A stretch of 64,000 bases of DNA, taken from NCBI RefSeq assembly GCF_000422925.1, contig NZ_AUGZ01000005.1, forward strand, positions 1 through 64,000, written 5' to 3'. The DNA comes from Paludibacterium yongneupense DSM 18731 (GTDB lineage Bacteria > Pseudomonadota > Gammaproteobacteria > Burkholderiales > Chromobacteriaceae). Numbering within the stretch: position 1 is the stretch's first letter; each line of letters begins with the position of its first letter. Of the stretch, positions 18,326 through 27,091 are shown in pieces. The notes under the pieces are model-generated. The model was not told the origin of the DNA, ran no database searches, and was given only the letters and a program-made list of their open reading frames with translations. Made by a program: the position numbers and the translations under genes.

Positions 18326-20701
18326 TCAGTTGCGCAGCGGTTTGCCGGTCGTCAGCATATTGGCGATACGGTCCTGGGTCTTGCCGGTCTGCAACAGCTG
18401 CATGAACGCTTTGCGTTCCAGGTCGAGTATCCACTGCTCGTCGACCTCGGTTCCCTCGTCCACATCGCCGCCGGTCATCACCTCCGCGATCAGCGAGGCG
18501 ATGGTGAAGTCGTGCTGGCTGATGAACTTGCCCTCCAGCATATTGACCAGTTGCCCCTTGATGGTGGCGGCGCCGCTGCGGCCCGCAACCGGGAACCGCT
18601 GCACGCGCAATGGCGCGCGGTAGCCGGACTCGGCCAGCGCGAGCGCTTGTGCCCTTGCCACGTGCAGCAGTTCGAAGGCATTGAATATCACGGTGTCGCT
18701 CGCGCGCAGGAAACCGATTTCCCGTGCCTCGAGTGCGCTCGTGCCGACCTTGGCGGCCGCGATGGCCATGAAGCTGTCCTTCAGCGCCGCCAGCACGTCG
18801 CCCTGGGCCGCCCGCGCCGCACGCAGGGCGAATTCCTTGCAGCCGCCACCGGCCGGCAGCAGGCCGACGCCGACTTCGACCAGGCCGACATAGGATTCGA
18901 GCGCCGCAACCACATGATCGCAATGCATCGCGAACTCGCAGCCGCCGCCGAAGGCATACCCCTGGATCGCCGCCACGGTGGGTACCTGACTGTAGCGCAA
19001 GCGCATGGCGGTATCCTGGAAGCGGCGAACGGCGCTGGAAATCGACTCCCAGTCGCCACCGAGGAAGGCCGGCAGCATCGACTGCAGGTCCGCTCCCACC
19101 GAGAACGGTTCTTCGGTCTGCCAGATCACGAGCGCCTTGAAACGGGCTTCGGCCAGATCGAGCGCCCTGTTCAGGCCTTCGATCACATCGGGGCCGATCG
19201 CATGCGCCTTGCTCTTGAAGGAAACGACCAGCACCTCGTCGCCACTGGTGAACGCGCGCACCCCTTCGTTCTCGAACACGGTCTCGCCGAGCGCCTCGAC
19301 GCGCTCGCCGATGACGCGCGCCGGCGCCGGCTGGCGCCGGTAGACGTCGAGCGAAGAGCGCTGCGCGAGCGTCCCGTTGGCCGCATCGTAGGAGCCGCTG
19401 GCGAAATGCACGCCGGCGCGATCGCTCTCCAGCGCCCAGGCAGGGAGTCCGACCGCCGCCAGCGACTCTCCGGCAGCGATATCGGCGGCAACCCATTGCG
19501 CCACGTCTTGCCAGCCTGCCGCCTGCCAGCTTTCGAACGGTCCGACCGACCAGCCGAAGCCCCAGCGGATGGCGAGATCGACATCGCGCGCGCAGTGGGC
19601 AATATCGGCCAGATGGAAGGCGGTGTAATGGAATACATCGCGCGACAGCGCCCACAGGAAGCGAGCCTGCGGATGGGCGGACTCGCGCAAGGCCTTGAAA
19701 CGCGCGGCGGGATCGGCCATTTTGAGGATGTCCTTGACCGCATCGTCCGCCTTCTCGCCGGCGCCGACATAGTCGCCGCTGACCGGATCGAGCACCCGCA
19801 TCTGGCGCCCCTCCTTCTTGTAGATGCCGGCGCCGCTCTTGGCTCCGAGCGCGCCCGCCGCGAGCAGGCGCTCTAGCCATTCAGGAGTCTGGAACAGGCC
19901 ATGCCAGGGATCGTCGGGCAAGGTGTCCCGCATGGTCTTCACCACATGGGCGAAAGTGTCGAGGCCGACCACGTCGGCGGTGCGGAAGGTGGCCGACTTG
20001 GGGCGGCCGATGCGGGGCCCCGTCAAATCGTCGACCACGTCGAAGCGCAGACCGTACTTGGCCGCGTTGGCCACCGTCGCCAGCATGGAGAACACGCCGA
20101 TGCGGTTGGCGACAAAGTTGGGGGTGTCGCGTGCGCGGATCACGCCCTTGCCCAGGGTGGTGACCAGGAAGGTCTCGAGCAGGTCCAGCATGGCCGGGTC
20201 GCTGCCCGTGGCGGGGATCAGCTCGACCAGATGCATGTAGCGCGGCGGGTTGAAGAAATGCACGCCGCAGAAACGCGGCAGCAGCGCGGCGGGCAGAGCG
20301 GCGGCCAGCGCATTGATGGACAGACCCGAGGTATTGCTGGCAAACAGGCAATGTTCGCCCAGATGGGGGGCCACATTCCGGTACAGATCCGTTTTCCAGT
20401 CCATGCGCTCGGCGATGGCTTCGATCACCAGATCGCAGTCCTTGAGCAGATGCAGGTGTTCTTCATAGTTGGCCGGCCGGATATGCTCGACGACACCGGC
20501 GCAGGCCAGCGGCGAGGGCTTGAGCTTTCTCAGCCCGTCGATCGCTTTCTGTGCGATCGCGCTCTTGTCGCTCCCGTCCGACGCCAGGTCGAACAGCACG
20601 GTCGGCACACGGGCATTCGCCAGATGCGCGGCGATCTGCGCTCCCATCACGCCGGCGCCGAGCACGGCCGCCTTGCGTACGATGAATTTGGTTTGTGACA
20701 T
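18326..20701 (-). CDS. fadB: 3-hydroxyacyl-CoA dehydrogenase / enoyl-CoA hydratase, FadN-type domain order
   Basis: 791 aa from ATG 20701, which follows GAGGA. The N-terminal NAD-binding dehydrogenase has AAVLGAGVMGAQIAAHLAN and the catalytic-His segment HFFNPPRYMHLVELI. A dehydrogenase C-domain and then an enoyl-CoA hydratase module follow (AIQGYAFGGGCEFAMHCDH near residue 545). This dehydrogenase-first order is the reverse of E. coli FadB and matches FadN-like proteins common in betaproteobacteria. It catalyses the second and third steps of beta-oxidation and passes 3-ketoacyl-CoA to the thiolase encoded 49 bp downstream. Confidence 0.92.
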   Translation of the reverse strand: MSQTKFIVRKAAVLGAGVMGAQIAAHLANARVPTVLFDLASDGSDKSAIAQKAIDGLRKLKPSPLACAGVVEHIRPANYEEHLHLLKDCDLVIEAIAERMDWKTDLYRNVAPHLGEHCLFASNTSGLSINALAAALPAALLPRFCGVHFFNPPRYMHLVELIPATGSDPAMLDLLETFLVTTLGKGVIRARDTPNFVANRIGVFSMLATVANAAKYGLRFDVVDDLTGPRIGRPKSATFRTADVVGLDTFAHVVKTMRDTLPDDPWHGLFQTPEWLERLLAAGALGAKSGAGIYKKEGRQMRVLDPVSGDYVGAGEKADDAVKDILKMADPAARFKALRESAHPQARFLWALSRDVFHYTAFHLADIAHCARDVDLAIRWGFGWSVGPFESWQAAGWQDVAQWVAADIAAGESLAAVGLPAWALESDRAGVHFASGSYDAANGTLAQRSSLDVYRRQPAPARVIGERVEALGETVFENEGVRAFTSGDEVLVVSFKSKAHAIGPDVIEGLNRALDLAEARFKALVIWQTEEPFSVGADLQSMLPAFLGGDWESISSAVRRFQDTAMRLRYSQVPTVAAIQGYAFGGGCEFAMHCDHVVAALESYVGLVEVGVGLLPAGGGCKEFALRAARAAQGDVLAALKDSFMAIAAAKVGTSALEAREIGFLRASDTVIFNAFELLHVARAQALALAESGYRAPLRVQRFPVAGRSGAATIKGQLVNMLEGKFISQHDFTIASLIAEVMTGGDVDEGTEVDEQWILDLERKAFMQLLQTGKTQDRIANMLTTGKPLRN

Positions 20702-20740
20702 GGTTTCCTCGTTCTCTTGTGTATGCACACTCATCGGGGT

Positions 20741-20780
20741 GGCGGCGCCGTCCGCGGGGGTCTCCCGCTCCGGCGCCGCC
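20741..20780. terminator. GC-rich intercistronic hairpin between fadL and fadB
   Basis: GGCGGCGCCG and CGGCGCCGCC form a perfect 10-bp stem with a 20-nt loop in the 111-bp gap between two co-oriented genes. No T-run follows on either strand. It may be a partial terminator or an mRNA-stabilising stem that sets fadL apart from fadBA. Confidence 0.5.
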
Positions 20781-20812
20781 CACGGCTCTTGCGGCCGCTA
20801 CGCGTTCATGCT

Positions 20813-22186
20813 TCAGAAACGATAGTTGTAAGCCAGGCCCACCAATTGCAGGTGGGTCTTGTACGAGCCTCTGGTGGTTTCGCCGTTGCCGGTACAGTTG
20901 CTCGAAACAGGGGTGCAGTTGTCGCTGTAGTTCACCGTCGCGTTCTTGAAGAAGACATAGCTGTAGGCCACGTCGATCGAAGACTGCCTGGTGAACTTGT
21001 AGTTAGCGCCGAAAGACAGCCAGTAGCGGTCGCTGTCCGGCAAGGCCGGATGGCGCAGGCTGTCGCTAGGCACCGGCGACTGCTCATAGGCCACGCCGCT
21101 GCGCAACAGCAGCTTGTCGTTGTATTTGTAGTTGGCGCCCAAGGCGAACATGAAGGTGTTCTTCCATTTCTGGTCCACCGTCATATCGCCTTCGCTGGTA
21201 CCCGGAAAGCGGACGTCGATCGTATTCATGTCCGAGTGGCCGGTCCAGGTCACGTCGGCCATCACCGCCCACTTGCTGTTCAGATCGTGATAGAAACTGG
21301 CCGACGCCGACTCTGGCGTCTCGACCGTCAGCGAGGCGTTCGATGTCTTGTGGGTGGCCGCCGCCTTCACCCCGGCGACCACCGCTGCGCTGGAGCTCAC
21401 GTTGGAGTAGTCCCAGGTCGCGTTGCCGTCCAGCCGCTGGATCACCTTGGAGCGATAGGACAGGCCGAAGCGCGTGTGCTCGTCCAGCGAATACATATAG
21501 CCGAGGTTGTAACCGAAGCCCCAGCCGCTGGCAGACATATCGACCTGCCCGTCGCCGGTAATGAAACTGGCCAGGCCGCTGCCGGCCAGAATCAGACCCG
21601 ATTTCACATCGACCGCCTTGGTCAGGTCGGCCTTCATGTATTGCGCCGACACGCCGAAGCCGAAGCTGTGGTGTTCGTCGAGCTTGTACGAGATGGACGG
21701 GTTGAAGTTGATCGTCTGCAGGTTCACGCTCTCCAGCGCGTAGCGGCCGGCCCAGGTGGTGCCGTAGTTGAGCTTGGCGCCGTAGGGCACGAAGATGCCG
21801 AGCCCTACGTGAATCTTGTCGTCGATCTGATGCGAATAATAGAGATTCGGGGCCACCACGGCCGACGGCGCGAAGGAGCCGCCGTTGCCGCCGCTGGTCG
21901 TCGTCCCGACCACGGTGGTGGAGCCGTTGTTGGTGAAACTGGAGCTCGGAATGACCAGCGTGCTGCCGACGGTGATCTGATCGCCGTCGAGGAAGGTCAT
22001 CCCGGCCGGGTTGTAATAGAGGGTAGAGGCGTCGGCGGCTTCGGCGGCGTTGGCGTGGGCCGTGCCCTGTGCCGACACGCTCTGCGAGCCGAAATTGTAG
22101 CCGGATGCGAGGGCCGCAGGCGCGCCGCAGACGCCAAGCGCGCCGCCGATGGTCATGACAGACAGGCTGATGTGCTTCAGTTTCAT
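20813..22186 (-). CDS. fadL: Long-chain fatty acid outer-membrane transporter, FadL/OmpP1/TodX family
   Basis: 457 aa from ATG 22186, chosen because GGAGGGG precedes it and the signal peptide begins there (about residues 1-31, ending ALASGYNF). The mature protein has the NPAGMTFLDG motif of FadL hatch domains and repeated amphipathic strands, and ends YKTHLQLVGLAYNYRF with a terminal Phe suited to BAM assembly. It imports long-chain fatty acids through the outer membrane. Three PsrA-like operators lie in its upstream region, so it is likely induced by acyl-CoA. fadB and fadA follow on the same strand. Confidence 0.93.
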   Translation of the reverse strand: MKLKHISLSVMTIGGALGVCGAPAALASGYNFGSQSVSAQGTAHANAAEAADASTLYYNPAGMTFLDGDQITVGSTLVIPSSSFTNNGSTTVVGTTTSGGNGGSFAPSAVVAPNLYYSHQIDDKIHVGLGIFVPYGAKLNYGTTWAGRYALESVNLQTINFNPSISYKLDEHHSFGFGVSAQYMKADLTKAVDVKSGLILAGSGLASFITGDGQVDMSASGWGFGYNLGYMYSLDEHTRFGLSYRSKVIQRLDGNATWDYSNVSSSAAVVAGVKAAATHKTSNASLTVETPESASASFYHDLNSKWAVMADVTWTGHSDMNTIDVRFPGTSEGDMTVDQKWKNTFMFALGANYKYNDKLLLRSGVAYEQSPVPSDSLRHPALPDSDRYWLSFGANYKFTRQSSIDVAYSYVFFKNATVNYSDNCTPVSSNCTGNGETTRGSYKTHLQLVGLAYNYRF

Positions 22187-22236
22187 GGTACCCCTCCAAC
22201 ATATCGTTTTATGTGTTAACCACGGTAAACCGGCGT

Positions 22237-22250
22237 TAAACGCCCGTTTC
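22237..22250. promoter_or_regulatory. Candidate PsrA operator 1 upstream of fadL
   Basis: TAAACGCCCGTTTC fits AAAC-N4-GTTT, within the range published for Pseudomonas PsrA (AAAC, 2-4 nt, GTTT). It is 51 bp upstream of the fadL ATG, where it could overlap the promoter or leader. Confidence 0.5.
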
Positions 22251-22305
22251 ACCGGATACTACCAGAGAACGCAAGCCCGTCCATCAGAAAATCGAGCATT
22301 CGTTC

Positions 22306-22319
22306 CAAACGATCGTTTG
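22306..22319. promoter_or_regulatory. Candidate PsrA operator 2 upstream of fadL
   Basis: CAAACGATCGTTTG is a perfect 14-bp palindrome and an exact match to the C-AAAC-N4-GTTT-G form of the PsrA motif. It is the best of the four sites in the locus. Confidence 0.65.
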
Positions 22320-22349
22320 ACGCATGCCGCGATACAACAGCGCTCATGT

Positions 22350-22363
22350 CAAACGCTCGTTTT
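22350..22363. promoter_or_regulatory. Candidate PsrA operator 3 between fadE end and fadL
   Basis: CAAACGCTCGTTTT matches AAACG-N2-CGTTT, the same core as sites 1 and 2, 44 bp from site 2 (about four helical turns). The spacing would allow cooperative binding. Confidence 0.55.
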
Positions 22364-22450
22364 TTTCGAAAACCATCATGAAAACATCGAATTACAACAA
22401 ATCGCCATACCGTGCGGATTGGAATGACGCCACCGCGGCGGCGTCCGCGC

Positions 22451-24904
22451 TCAGAAGATGAAGCGGTCGAGCAGTTTTTCGTCGTGGCTGGCCAGTGCCA
22501 TGTCGAAATCGTCGACCATGATGACGTCTCGTTTGAGCTTGCGCGCGCGGGTGACGGCGTCGAACTCGTGCTGATCCACGTGCCCGTCCGCCAGCGCACC
22601 GGCCAGACGATCAAACTGGGTCAGCCCACGCAAGCGCCCTTCGCGCTGCAATTTGCGCAAGCGCAGCTCCATCGGCTCGGTCTGCAGGGTGGCGGCCAGC
22701 GCATGCGGCAGCACGCCCAGCGCATCGTTTGCATCGTCTGGCACATACATGCCGTGGGTCAGGCGATCGCGCGCGCCGCCGGGCTCCATCATGGCCCGCG
22801 CCACTTGCGTGCCGAGCCGGTCGGAAGGCGGGCTCAGGGTCAGGCCCCACGGAAAGATAATGCGGCGCAGCACCCAGGCCAGCGGGCGGTTCGGCAAATT
22901 CGACAGAAAGCCGTGCATGGCCTGCTGCACATCGTACAGCGCCTGCTCGGTCGCCCACGCCACCAGCGGCACATCGGCGGCGTGCCCCCCTTCCCGATGG
23001 AATCGCTTGAGCGCGGCGCTGGCCAGGAAAAGTCCCGACAGCATATCGCCGAGACGGGCCGACAATTTTTCGCGGAATTTGAGCGAACCGCCCAGGCTGA
23101 ACATCGCCATGTCGGACAAGAGCGCGAACGCGCTGGCCTGCCGTGTCATGCGCCTGAAATAGCGGGCGGTCGGCCCGCCGACAGGCGCTTTGGCGAAACG
23201 CGAACCACTCAGGCCCAGCCACAGCGAACGCACCAGATTGCTGATCACGAAGTTGATGTGACCGGTCATCGCCGCATCAAAGGCCTTGCCGTCGTTTTCG
23301 CCGGCCGCGCGCATTTCCGCGAGGACGAAGGGATGGCAGCGGATCGCACCCTGTCCATAGATGATCATCGATCGCGTCAGGATGTTGGCCCCTTCGACGG
23401 TGATTGCGATCGGAATGGCCTGGTAGGCGCTTGCCAGATAGTTGCGCGGCCCGAGCACGACGGTCTTGCCGCCGTGCACGTCCATCGCATCGTTGATGAC
23501 GCGACGCATGCGCTCGGTATTGTGATACTTGAGAATGGCCGACAGCACCGATGGCTTCTCGCCGTTATCGAGCGCCGACAGCGCCAGGTCCTGTGCCGCC
23601 TCCATTTGATACGTATTGCCGCCGATGCGCGCCATCGCTTCATCGACTCCTTCGAAACGGCCGATGGGCAGGCCGAACTGGTCGCGGATACGCGCATAGG
23701 CCCCCGTCGCGAAGCTGGCCATCTTGCCCGATGCCACCGACATCGCCGGCAGCGAAATGCAGCGTCCGACCGACAGGCACTCGACCAGCATGCGCCAGCC
23801 CTGACCGCAGTATTCGCGCCCGCCTATCACCCATTCGAGCGGAATGAAGACATCGCGCCCCCAGGTCGGTCCATTCATGAAGGCCGAACCGCCCGGATAA
23901 TGGCGGCGCCCGATGTTGACCCCGACGTGCGAGGTCGGCACCAGCGCGCACGTTATGCCGATGTCTTCGCGCTCTCCCAGCAGATGATCGGGATCGAACA
24001 ACTTGAATGCCAGGCCGAGGAGGGTTGCCACCGGCGCCAGCGTGATCCAGCGCTTCTCCCAGCTCACACGAATGCCGAGCACGTCGCGATGGGTCTCGCC
24101 GCTCAACGGATCGACATAGTCGCCGCGACAGATGCGACCGTAATCGGGGATGCTGCCGGCGTCGGAGCCGGCATGGGGACTCGTCAGCGCGAAGCACGGG
24201 ATTTCTTCGCCGCGTGCCAGACGCGGCAGGTAGTAGTCTTTCTGCGCCTCGGTACCGTAGTGCTGCAGCAGTTCCCCCGGACCGAGCGAATTGGGAACCA
24301 TGACAGACACCGCCGCCGAGCCGCCGCGCGTCGCGATCTTGGTCACGACTTTGGCGTGGGCATAGTTGGAAAACTCAAGACCGCCGTAGCGTTTCTTGAC
24401 GATCATGCCGAGAAAGCCCTGCTCCTTGATATAGCGCCAGACGTCGGGCGGCAGGTCCTTGAGTTCGTGGGTGATCTGCCAGTCGTCTATCATCGAGCAC
24501 AGCACTTCGGTCGGCCCGTCGATGAAAGCCTGTTCCTCGGCGCTCAGCTTCGGATCGGCGAAGCCCAGCAGGCGCTTCCAGTCGGGACGCCCCGAGAACA
24601 GATCGCGATCCCACCAGACGGTACCGGCGTTGATCGCCTCCTGCTCGGTCGACGACATCGTCGGCGTGATTTTCTTGAATACGGTGAACACCGGCCCGGT
24701 AAGGAAGGTGCGGCGCAGAAACGGAAAATTGAGAAGTGCGGCGACGGCGACGAACGCGCCCCATGCCGCCGGCGAAACGGCCTGGCCGCTCAGCCTGGGT
24801 AAAACGGCGAGCCAGACCGCGGCAGATGCGGTCCAGGCCCCGATCGGCGCACGAACGTACGCCAGCGCGCCCAACAGCAGCACAAGTACGAAGACTGCGA
24901 ACAT
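22451..24904 (-). CDS. fadE: Acyl-CoA dehydrogenase FadE
   Basis: 817 aa, the large proteobacterial FadE type (E. coli 814 aa). Two hydrophobic N-terminal helices occupy about residues 1-70. The dehydrogenase core has FALTSPHAGSDAGSIPDYG and later GGKTVVLGPRNYLASAY, with a long C-terminal DUF1974 region to the end. It performs the first, FAD-linked oxidation of acyl-CoA. GAGGGG precedes the ATG. It begins 27 bp after psrA on the same strand, so the repressor and this enzyme probably share a transcript. Confidence 0.95.
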   Translation of the reverse strand: MFAVFVLVLLLGALAYVRAPIGAWTASAAVWLAVLPRLSGQAVSPAAWGAFVAVAALLNFPFLRRTFLTGPVFTVFKKITPTMSSTEQEAINAGTVWWDRDLFSGRPDWKRLLGFADPKLSAEEQAFIDGPTEVLCSMIDDWQITHELKDLPPDVWRYIKEQGFLGMIVKKRYGGLEFSNYAHAKVVTKIATRGGSAAVSVMVPNSLGPGELLQHYGTEAQKDYYLPRLARGEEIPCFALTSPHAGSDAGSIPDYGRICRGDYVDPLSGETHRDVLGIRVSWEKRWITLAPVATLLGLAFKLFDPDHLLGEREDIGITCALVPTSHVGVNIGRRHYPGGSAFMNGPTWGRDVFIPLEWVIGGREYCGQGWRMLVECLSVGRCISLPAMSVASGKMASFATGAYARIRDQFGLPIGRFEGVDEAMARIGGNTYQMEAAQDLALSALDNGEKPSVLSAILKYHNTERMRRVINDAMDVHGGKTVVLGPRNYLASAYQAIPIAITVEGANILTRSMIIYGQGAIRCHPFVLAEMRAAGENDGKAFDAAMTGHINFVISNLVRSLWLGLSGSRFAKAPVGGPTARYFRRMTRQASAFALLSDMAMFSLGGSLKFREKLSARLGDMLSGLFLASAALKRFHREGGHAADVPLVAWATEQALYDVQQAMHGFLSNLPNRPLAWVLRRIIFPWGLTLSPPSDRLGTQVARAMMEPGGARDRLTHGMYVPDDANDALGVLPHALAATLQTEPMELRLRKLQREGRLRGLTQFDRLAGALADGHVDQHEFDAVTRARKLKRDVIMVDDFDMALASHDEKLLDRFIF

Positions 24905-24931
24905 GTGTTGACCCCTCGTGTTGACCTCTTG

Positions 24932-25573
24932 TCAGCCATGGTCGGGCGCCACCAGTCCTGCCACCACAAAAGGAACGAGATGCTTGACGATCAGATCCGG
25001 ATCGCGCGCCGTCACCACATGGCTGCGTCCGAAGATCTTGAGAACGTCGTTGCCGGCGAAAGCATTGAACATGACGCTGAACGCGAAATGCATCCGCCAG
25101 GCCAGTTCTTCCTCTTCGAGCTGCGGCAGCGCCTGATGAAAGGCGTGCGCGTAGCGCTGGACGAAGACACTGTACTGTTGCGAAATCGTTTCGCGCAGCA
25201 GGCGGTGGTTTTCCACCAGCGTGCGCGACAGAAGACGGACGAACAATGCGCCCCCGCGCGACGGGTCCTTGGACAAAGCCAGGCACGGACGAATGAACGT
25301 CATGACCAGCAATGCCACATCGCTAACCCGCCCGTCCGCTTCCACGGCATCCAGCTCGGACAGACAGGCCGCGATCAGCGGCGCCAGCCGGCGCATGAAT
25401 ACCGATTCGAACAGTGCATCCTTGGAACCGAAGTGATAGTTCACAGCGGCGAGATTGACCTCGGCCTGCTGGGTGATCATGCGAAGCGAGGTGGCTTCGA
25501 AGCCGTGCTCGACAAACAAGCGCTCGGAAACATCGAGAATCCGGGTCGAGGTATCGGGGCGGCTCGCTTCCAT
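24932..25573 (-). CDS. psrA: TetR-family fatty-acid regulator PsrA
   Basis: 213 aa from ATG 25573 (upstream in-frame codons lack a good ribosome binding site; GGAAGAG precedes this one). The HTH region, STRILDVSERLFVEHGFEAT then VNLAAVNYHFGSKDALF, closely resembles Pseudomonas PsrA. PsrA represses beta-oxidation genes and is released by long-chain acyl ligands. Location next to fadE and fadL, plus the operators, supports the ortholog call. A PsrA-like site lies about 70 bp upstream of this start, suggesting autoregulation. Confidence 0.85.
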   Translation of the reverse strand: MEASRPDTSTRILDVSERLFVEHGFEATSLRMITQQAEVNLAAVNYHFGSKDALFESVFMRRLAPLIAACLSELDAVEADGRVSDVALLVMTFIRPCLALSKDPSRGGALFVRLLSRTLVENHRLLRETISQQYSVFVQRYAHAFHQALPQLEEEELAWRMHFAFSVMFNAFAGNDVLKIFGRSHVVTARDPDLIVKHLVPFVVAGLVAPDHG

Positions 25574-25643
25574 GGTCTCTTCCACTTTATGCGATTTGAG
25601 TAATGGTTTTGCCTTGTCCATTTTAGCTTTCGAACATGCGTTT

Positions 25644-25657
25644 CAAACTTACGTTTT
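25644..25657. promoter_or_regulatory. Candidate PsrA operator in the psrA promoter region
   Basis: CAAACTTACGTTTT keeps AAAC-N4-GTTT but has one mismatch in the extended AAACG/CGTTT core. It sits in the AT-rich interval 25622-25700 upstream of psrA-fadE and suggests autoregulation. Confidence 0.5.
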
Positions 25658-25813
25658 AACTTGATTCATGTCAAGCGTTGCACACTGACAGATCGATGAA
25701 TGCGTCATTTTCAACAGCACAAACGAGCAATATACCCCATTGAATTTAGCCGGGAGCGCAAGTGTGCACTGCGGCAAGCAATGCACGCACCCCCGGCAGG
25801 GGCACAGCCGGGC

Positions 25814-26992
25814 TCAGAGGCCCAGGCCGCGTTCCAGATCAAGCTGCAGATCGTCCGGATGCTCGAGGCCGACGGCCAGTCGCAACAGGCCCTCGCCGAT
25901 GCCGGCCCGTTCGCGCGCCTCTGCACTCACGCGCGCATGGGTCGTCGATGCCGGATGGGTAATGGTCGACTTGACATCGCCGAGGTTCGCCGTGCGCGAG
26001 ATGACCTCGACCCGGTCGACCACACGCCAGGCCGCCTCGCGCCCGCCCCGGACCACGAAAGACAGGACGGCGCCGCCCGCGCTCTGCTGGCGTTGCGCCA
26101 GCGCATGCTGGGGATGGCTCTCCAGCCCGGGGTAGAACACGCGCTCGACTTCGGGGCGCGACTCCAGCCAGCGGGCGACCTGCAAAGCGTTCGCGCATTG
26201 TTTTTCCATGCGCAGATACAGGGTTTCCAGACCGGACAGCAGCACCCAGGCATTGAACGGGGACAGCGATGGACCGGCCGTACGCACGTGCAGATAGACC
26301 GGTTCGACCAGCGCGTCGCTGCCGACGACGGCGCCACCCAGCACGCGTCCATGCCCGTCAAGATATTTGGTGGCCGAGTGCACCACCAGATCGGCGCCCA
26401 GCTCGAGCGGCCGTTGCAAGGCCGGCGAGCAAAAGCAGTTATCGACCACGAGAATCGCACCATGCTCGTGCGCGATGGCAGCCACCGCGGCAATGTCCGC
26501 CACTTCGGTCAGGGGGTTTGACGGCGTTTCCAGAAACAGCAGCTTTGTTTCGGGCCGCAGCGCAGCGCGCCAGGCGCCGGAATCCTTGGGGTCGACAAAG
26601 GTGGTTTCGATACCGAACTTCGAGAGCGTTCCGGCGAAGAGATTCAGTGTGGAACCGAACAGACTCTGCGACGAGACGATATGGTCGCCCGACTTCAGCT
26701 GACTCATCATCACCGCCTGTATTGCCGCCATGCCGCTGGCGGTGGCAATCGCGCGCTCGCCGCCCTCGAGTGCGGCCAGGCGCTGCTGGAATGCCGATAC
26801 CGTCGGATTGGTGAAGCGCGAGTAGGTATACCCTTCGCGCTCGCCGAGAAACAGCGCCGCCGCGTCGGCGGCCGTGTCGAAGGTAAAACTGGACGTCAGA
26901 AACAGACTCTGACTGTGCTCGCCGAAACCGCTATGCTCGCGTCCGGCGCGAATCGCCAGGGTTTCCGGATGTAATGTTTTCGTGTCGCTCAT
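25814..26992 (-). CDS. metZ: O-succinylhomoserine sulfhydrylase
   Basis: 392 aa, Cys/Met metabolism PLP enzyme. PLP-Lys lies in HSATKYLDGHGRVLGG; YTYSRFTNPTVSAFQQRLA and TASGMAAIQAVMM are also typical. MetZ uses O-succinylhomoserine and sulfide to make homocysteine directly. It is downstream of purF in the same orientation, the usual betaproteobacterial order. The ribosome binding site (AAGG) and ATG sit in one arm of a 13-bp inverted repeat whose other arm lies just after the purF stop, suggesting translational control. The alternative assignment, O-acetylhomoserine sulfhydrylase MetY, is less likely because MetY is usually longer (about 430 aa). Confidence 0.93.
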   Translation of the reverse strand: MSDTKTLHPETLAIRAGREHSGFGEHSQSLFLTSSFTFDTAADAAALFLGEREGYTYSRFTNPTVSAFQQRLAALEGGERAIATASGMAAIQAVMMSQLKSGDHIVSSQSLFGSTLNLFAGTLSKFGIETTFVDPKDSGAWRAALRPETKLLFLETPSNPLTEVADIAAVAAIAHEHGAILVVDNCFCSPALQRPLELGADLVVHSATKYLDGHGRVLGGAVVGSDALVEPVYLHVRTAGPSLSPFNAWVLLSGLETLYLRMEKQCANALQVARWLESRPEVERVFYPGLESHPQHALAQRQQSAGGAVLSFVVRGGREAAWRVVDRVEVISRTANLGDVKSTITHPASTTHARVSAEARERAGIGEGLLRLAVGLEHPDDLQLDLERGLGL

Positions 26993-27086
26993 GGCCTTGT
27001 CCCTGTACCGGTTGACCTCCCGGGTCCCGGCACTGTCGTTGTCAACCCGCCGCCGAACGGCATGCCCGGCGGCGGGACAAGGCCAT
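26991..27086 (-). promoter_or_regulatory. Structured purF-metZ intercistronic leader (candidate RNA switch)
   Basis: On the transcribed strand ATGGCCTTGTCCC (27086-27074) is perfectly complementary to GGGACAAGGCCAT (27003-26991), which contains the metZ ribosome binding site and start. Inside lie a 10-bp stem (27067-27076 with 27046-27055) and a 7-bp stem (27041-27047 with 27010-27016, itself enclosing a CCGG/CCGG mini-stem). With slight trimming all can coexist as a three-way junction. No known riboswitch class was recognised. Confidence 0.5.
27042..27086 (-). CDS. Possible 14-codon leader ORF upstream of metZ
   Basis: ATG at 27086, five nt after the purF stop, opens a frame encoding MALSRRRACRSAAG and stops with TGA at 27042-27044. 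Translation by ribosomes reinitiating after purF would melt the 5' arm of the helix that hides the metZ start. There are no Met or Cys runs beyond the start and one Cys, so it is not a classical amino-acid attenuator. It may be coincidental. Confidence 0.25.
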   Translation of the reverse strand: MALSRRRACRSAAG

Positions 27087-27091
27087 TGTGC

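Noticed and set aside
22412-24802. 796-codon plus-strand open frame over fadE
   Set aside because: Antisense shadow; the minus strand encodes a full-length FadE, and the product is a His/Arg/Gln-rich non-protein-like sequence.
27042-27086. Classical methionine attenuator reading of the metZ leader peptide
   Set aside because: The peptide has no run of Met codons and no terminator with a T-run precedes metZ, so the observation is kept only as a translational-control hypothesis.
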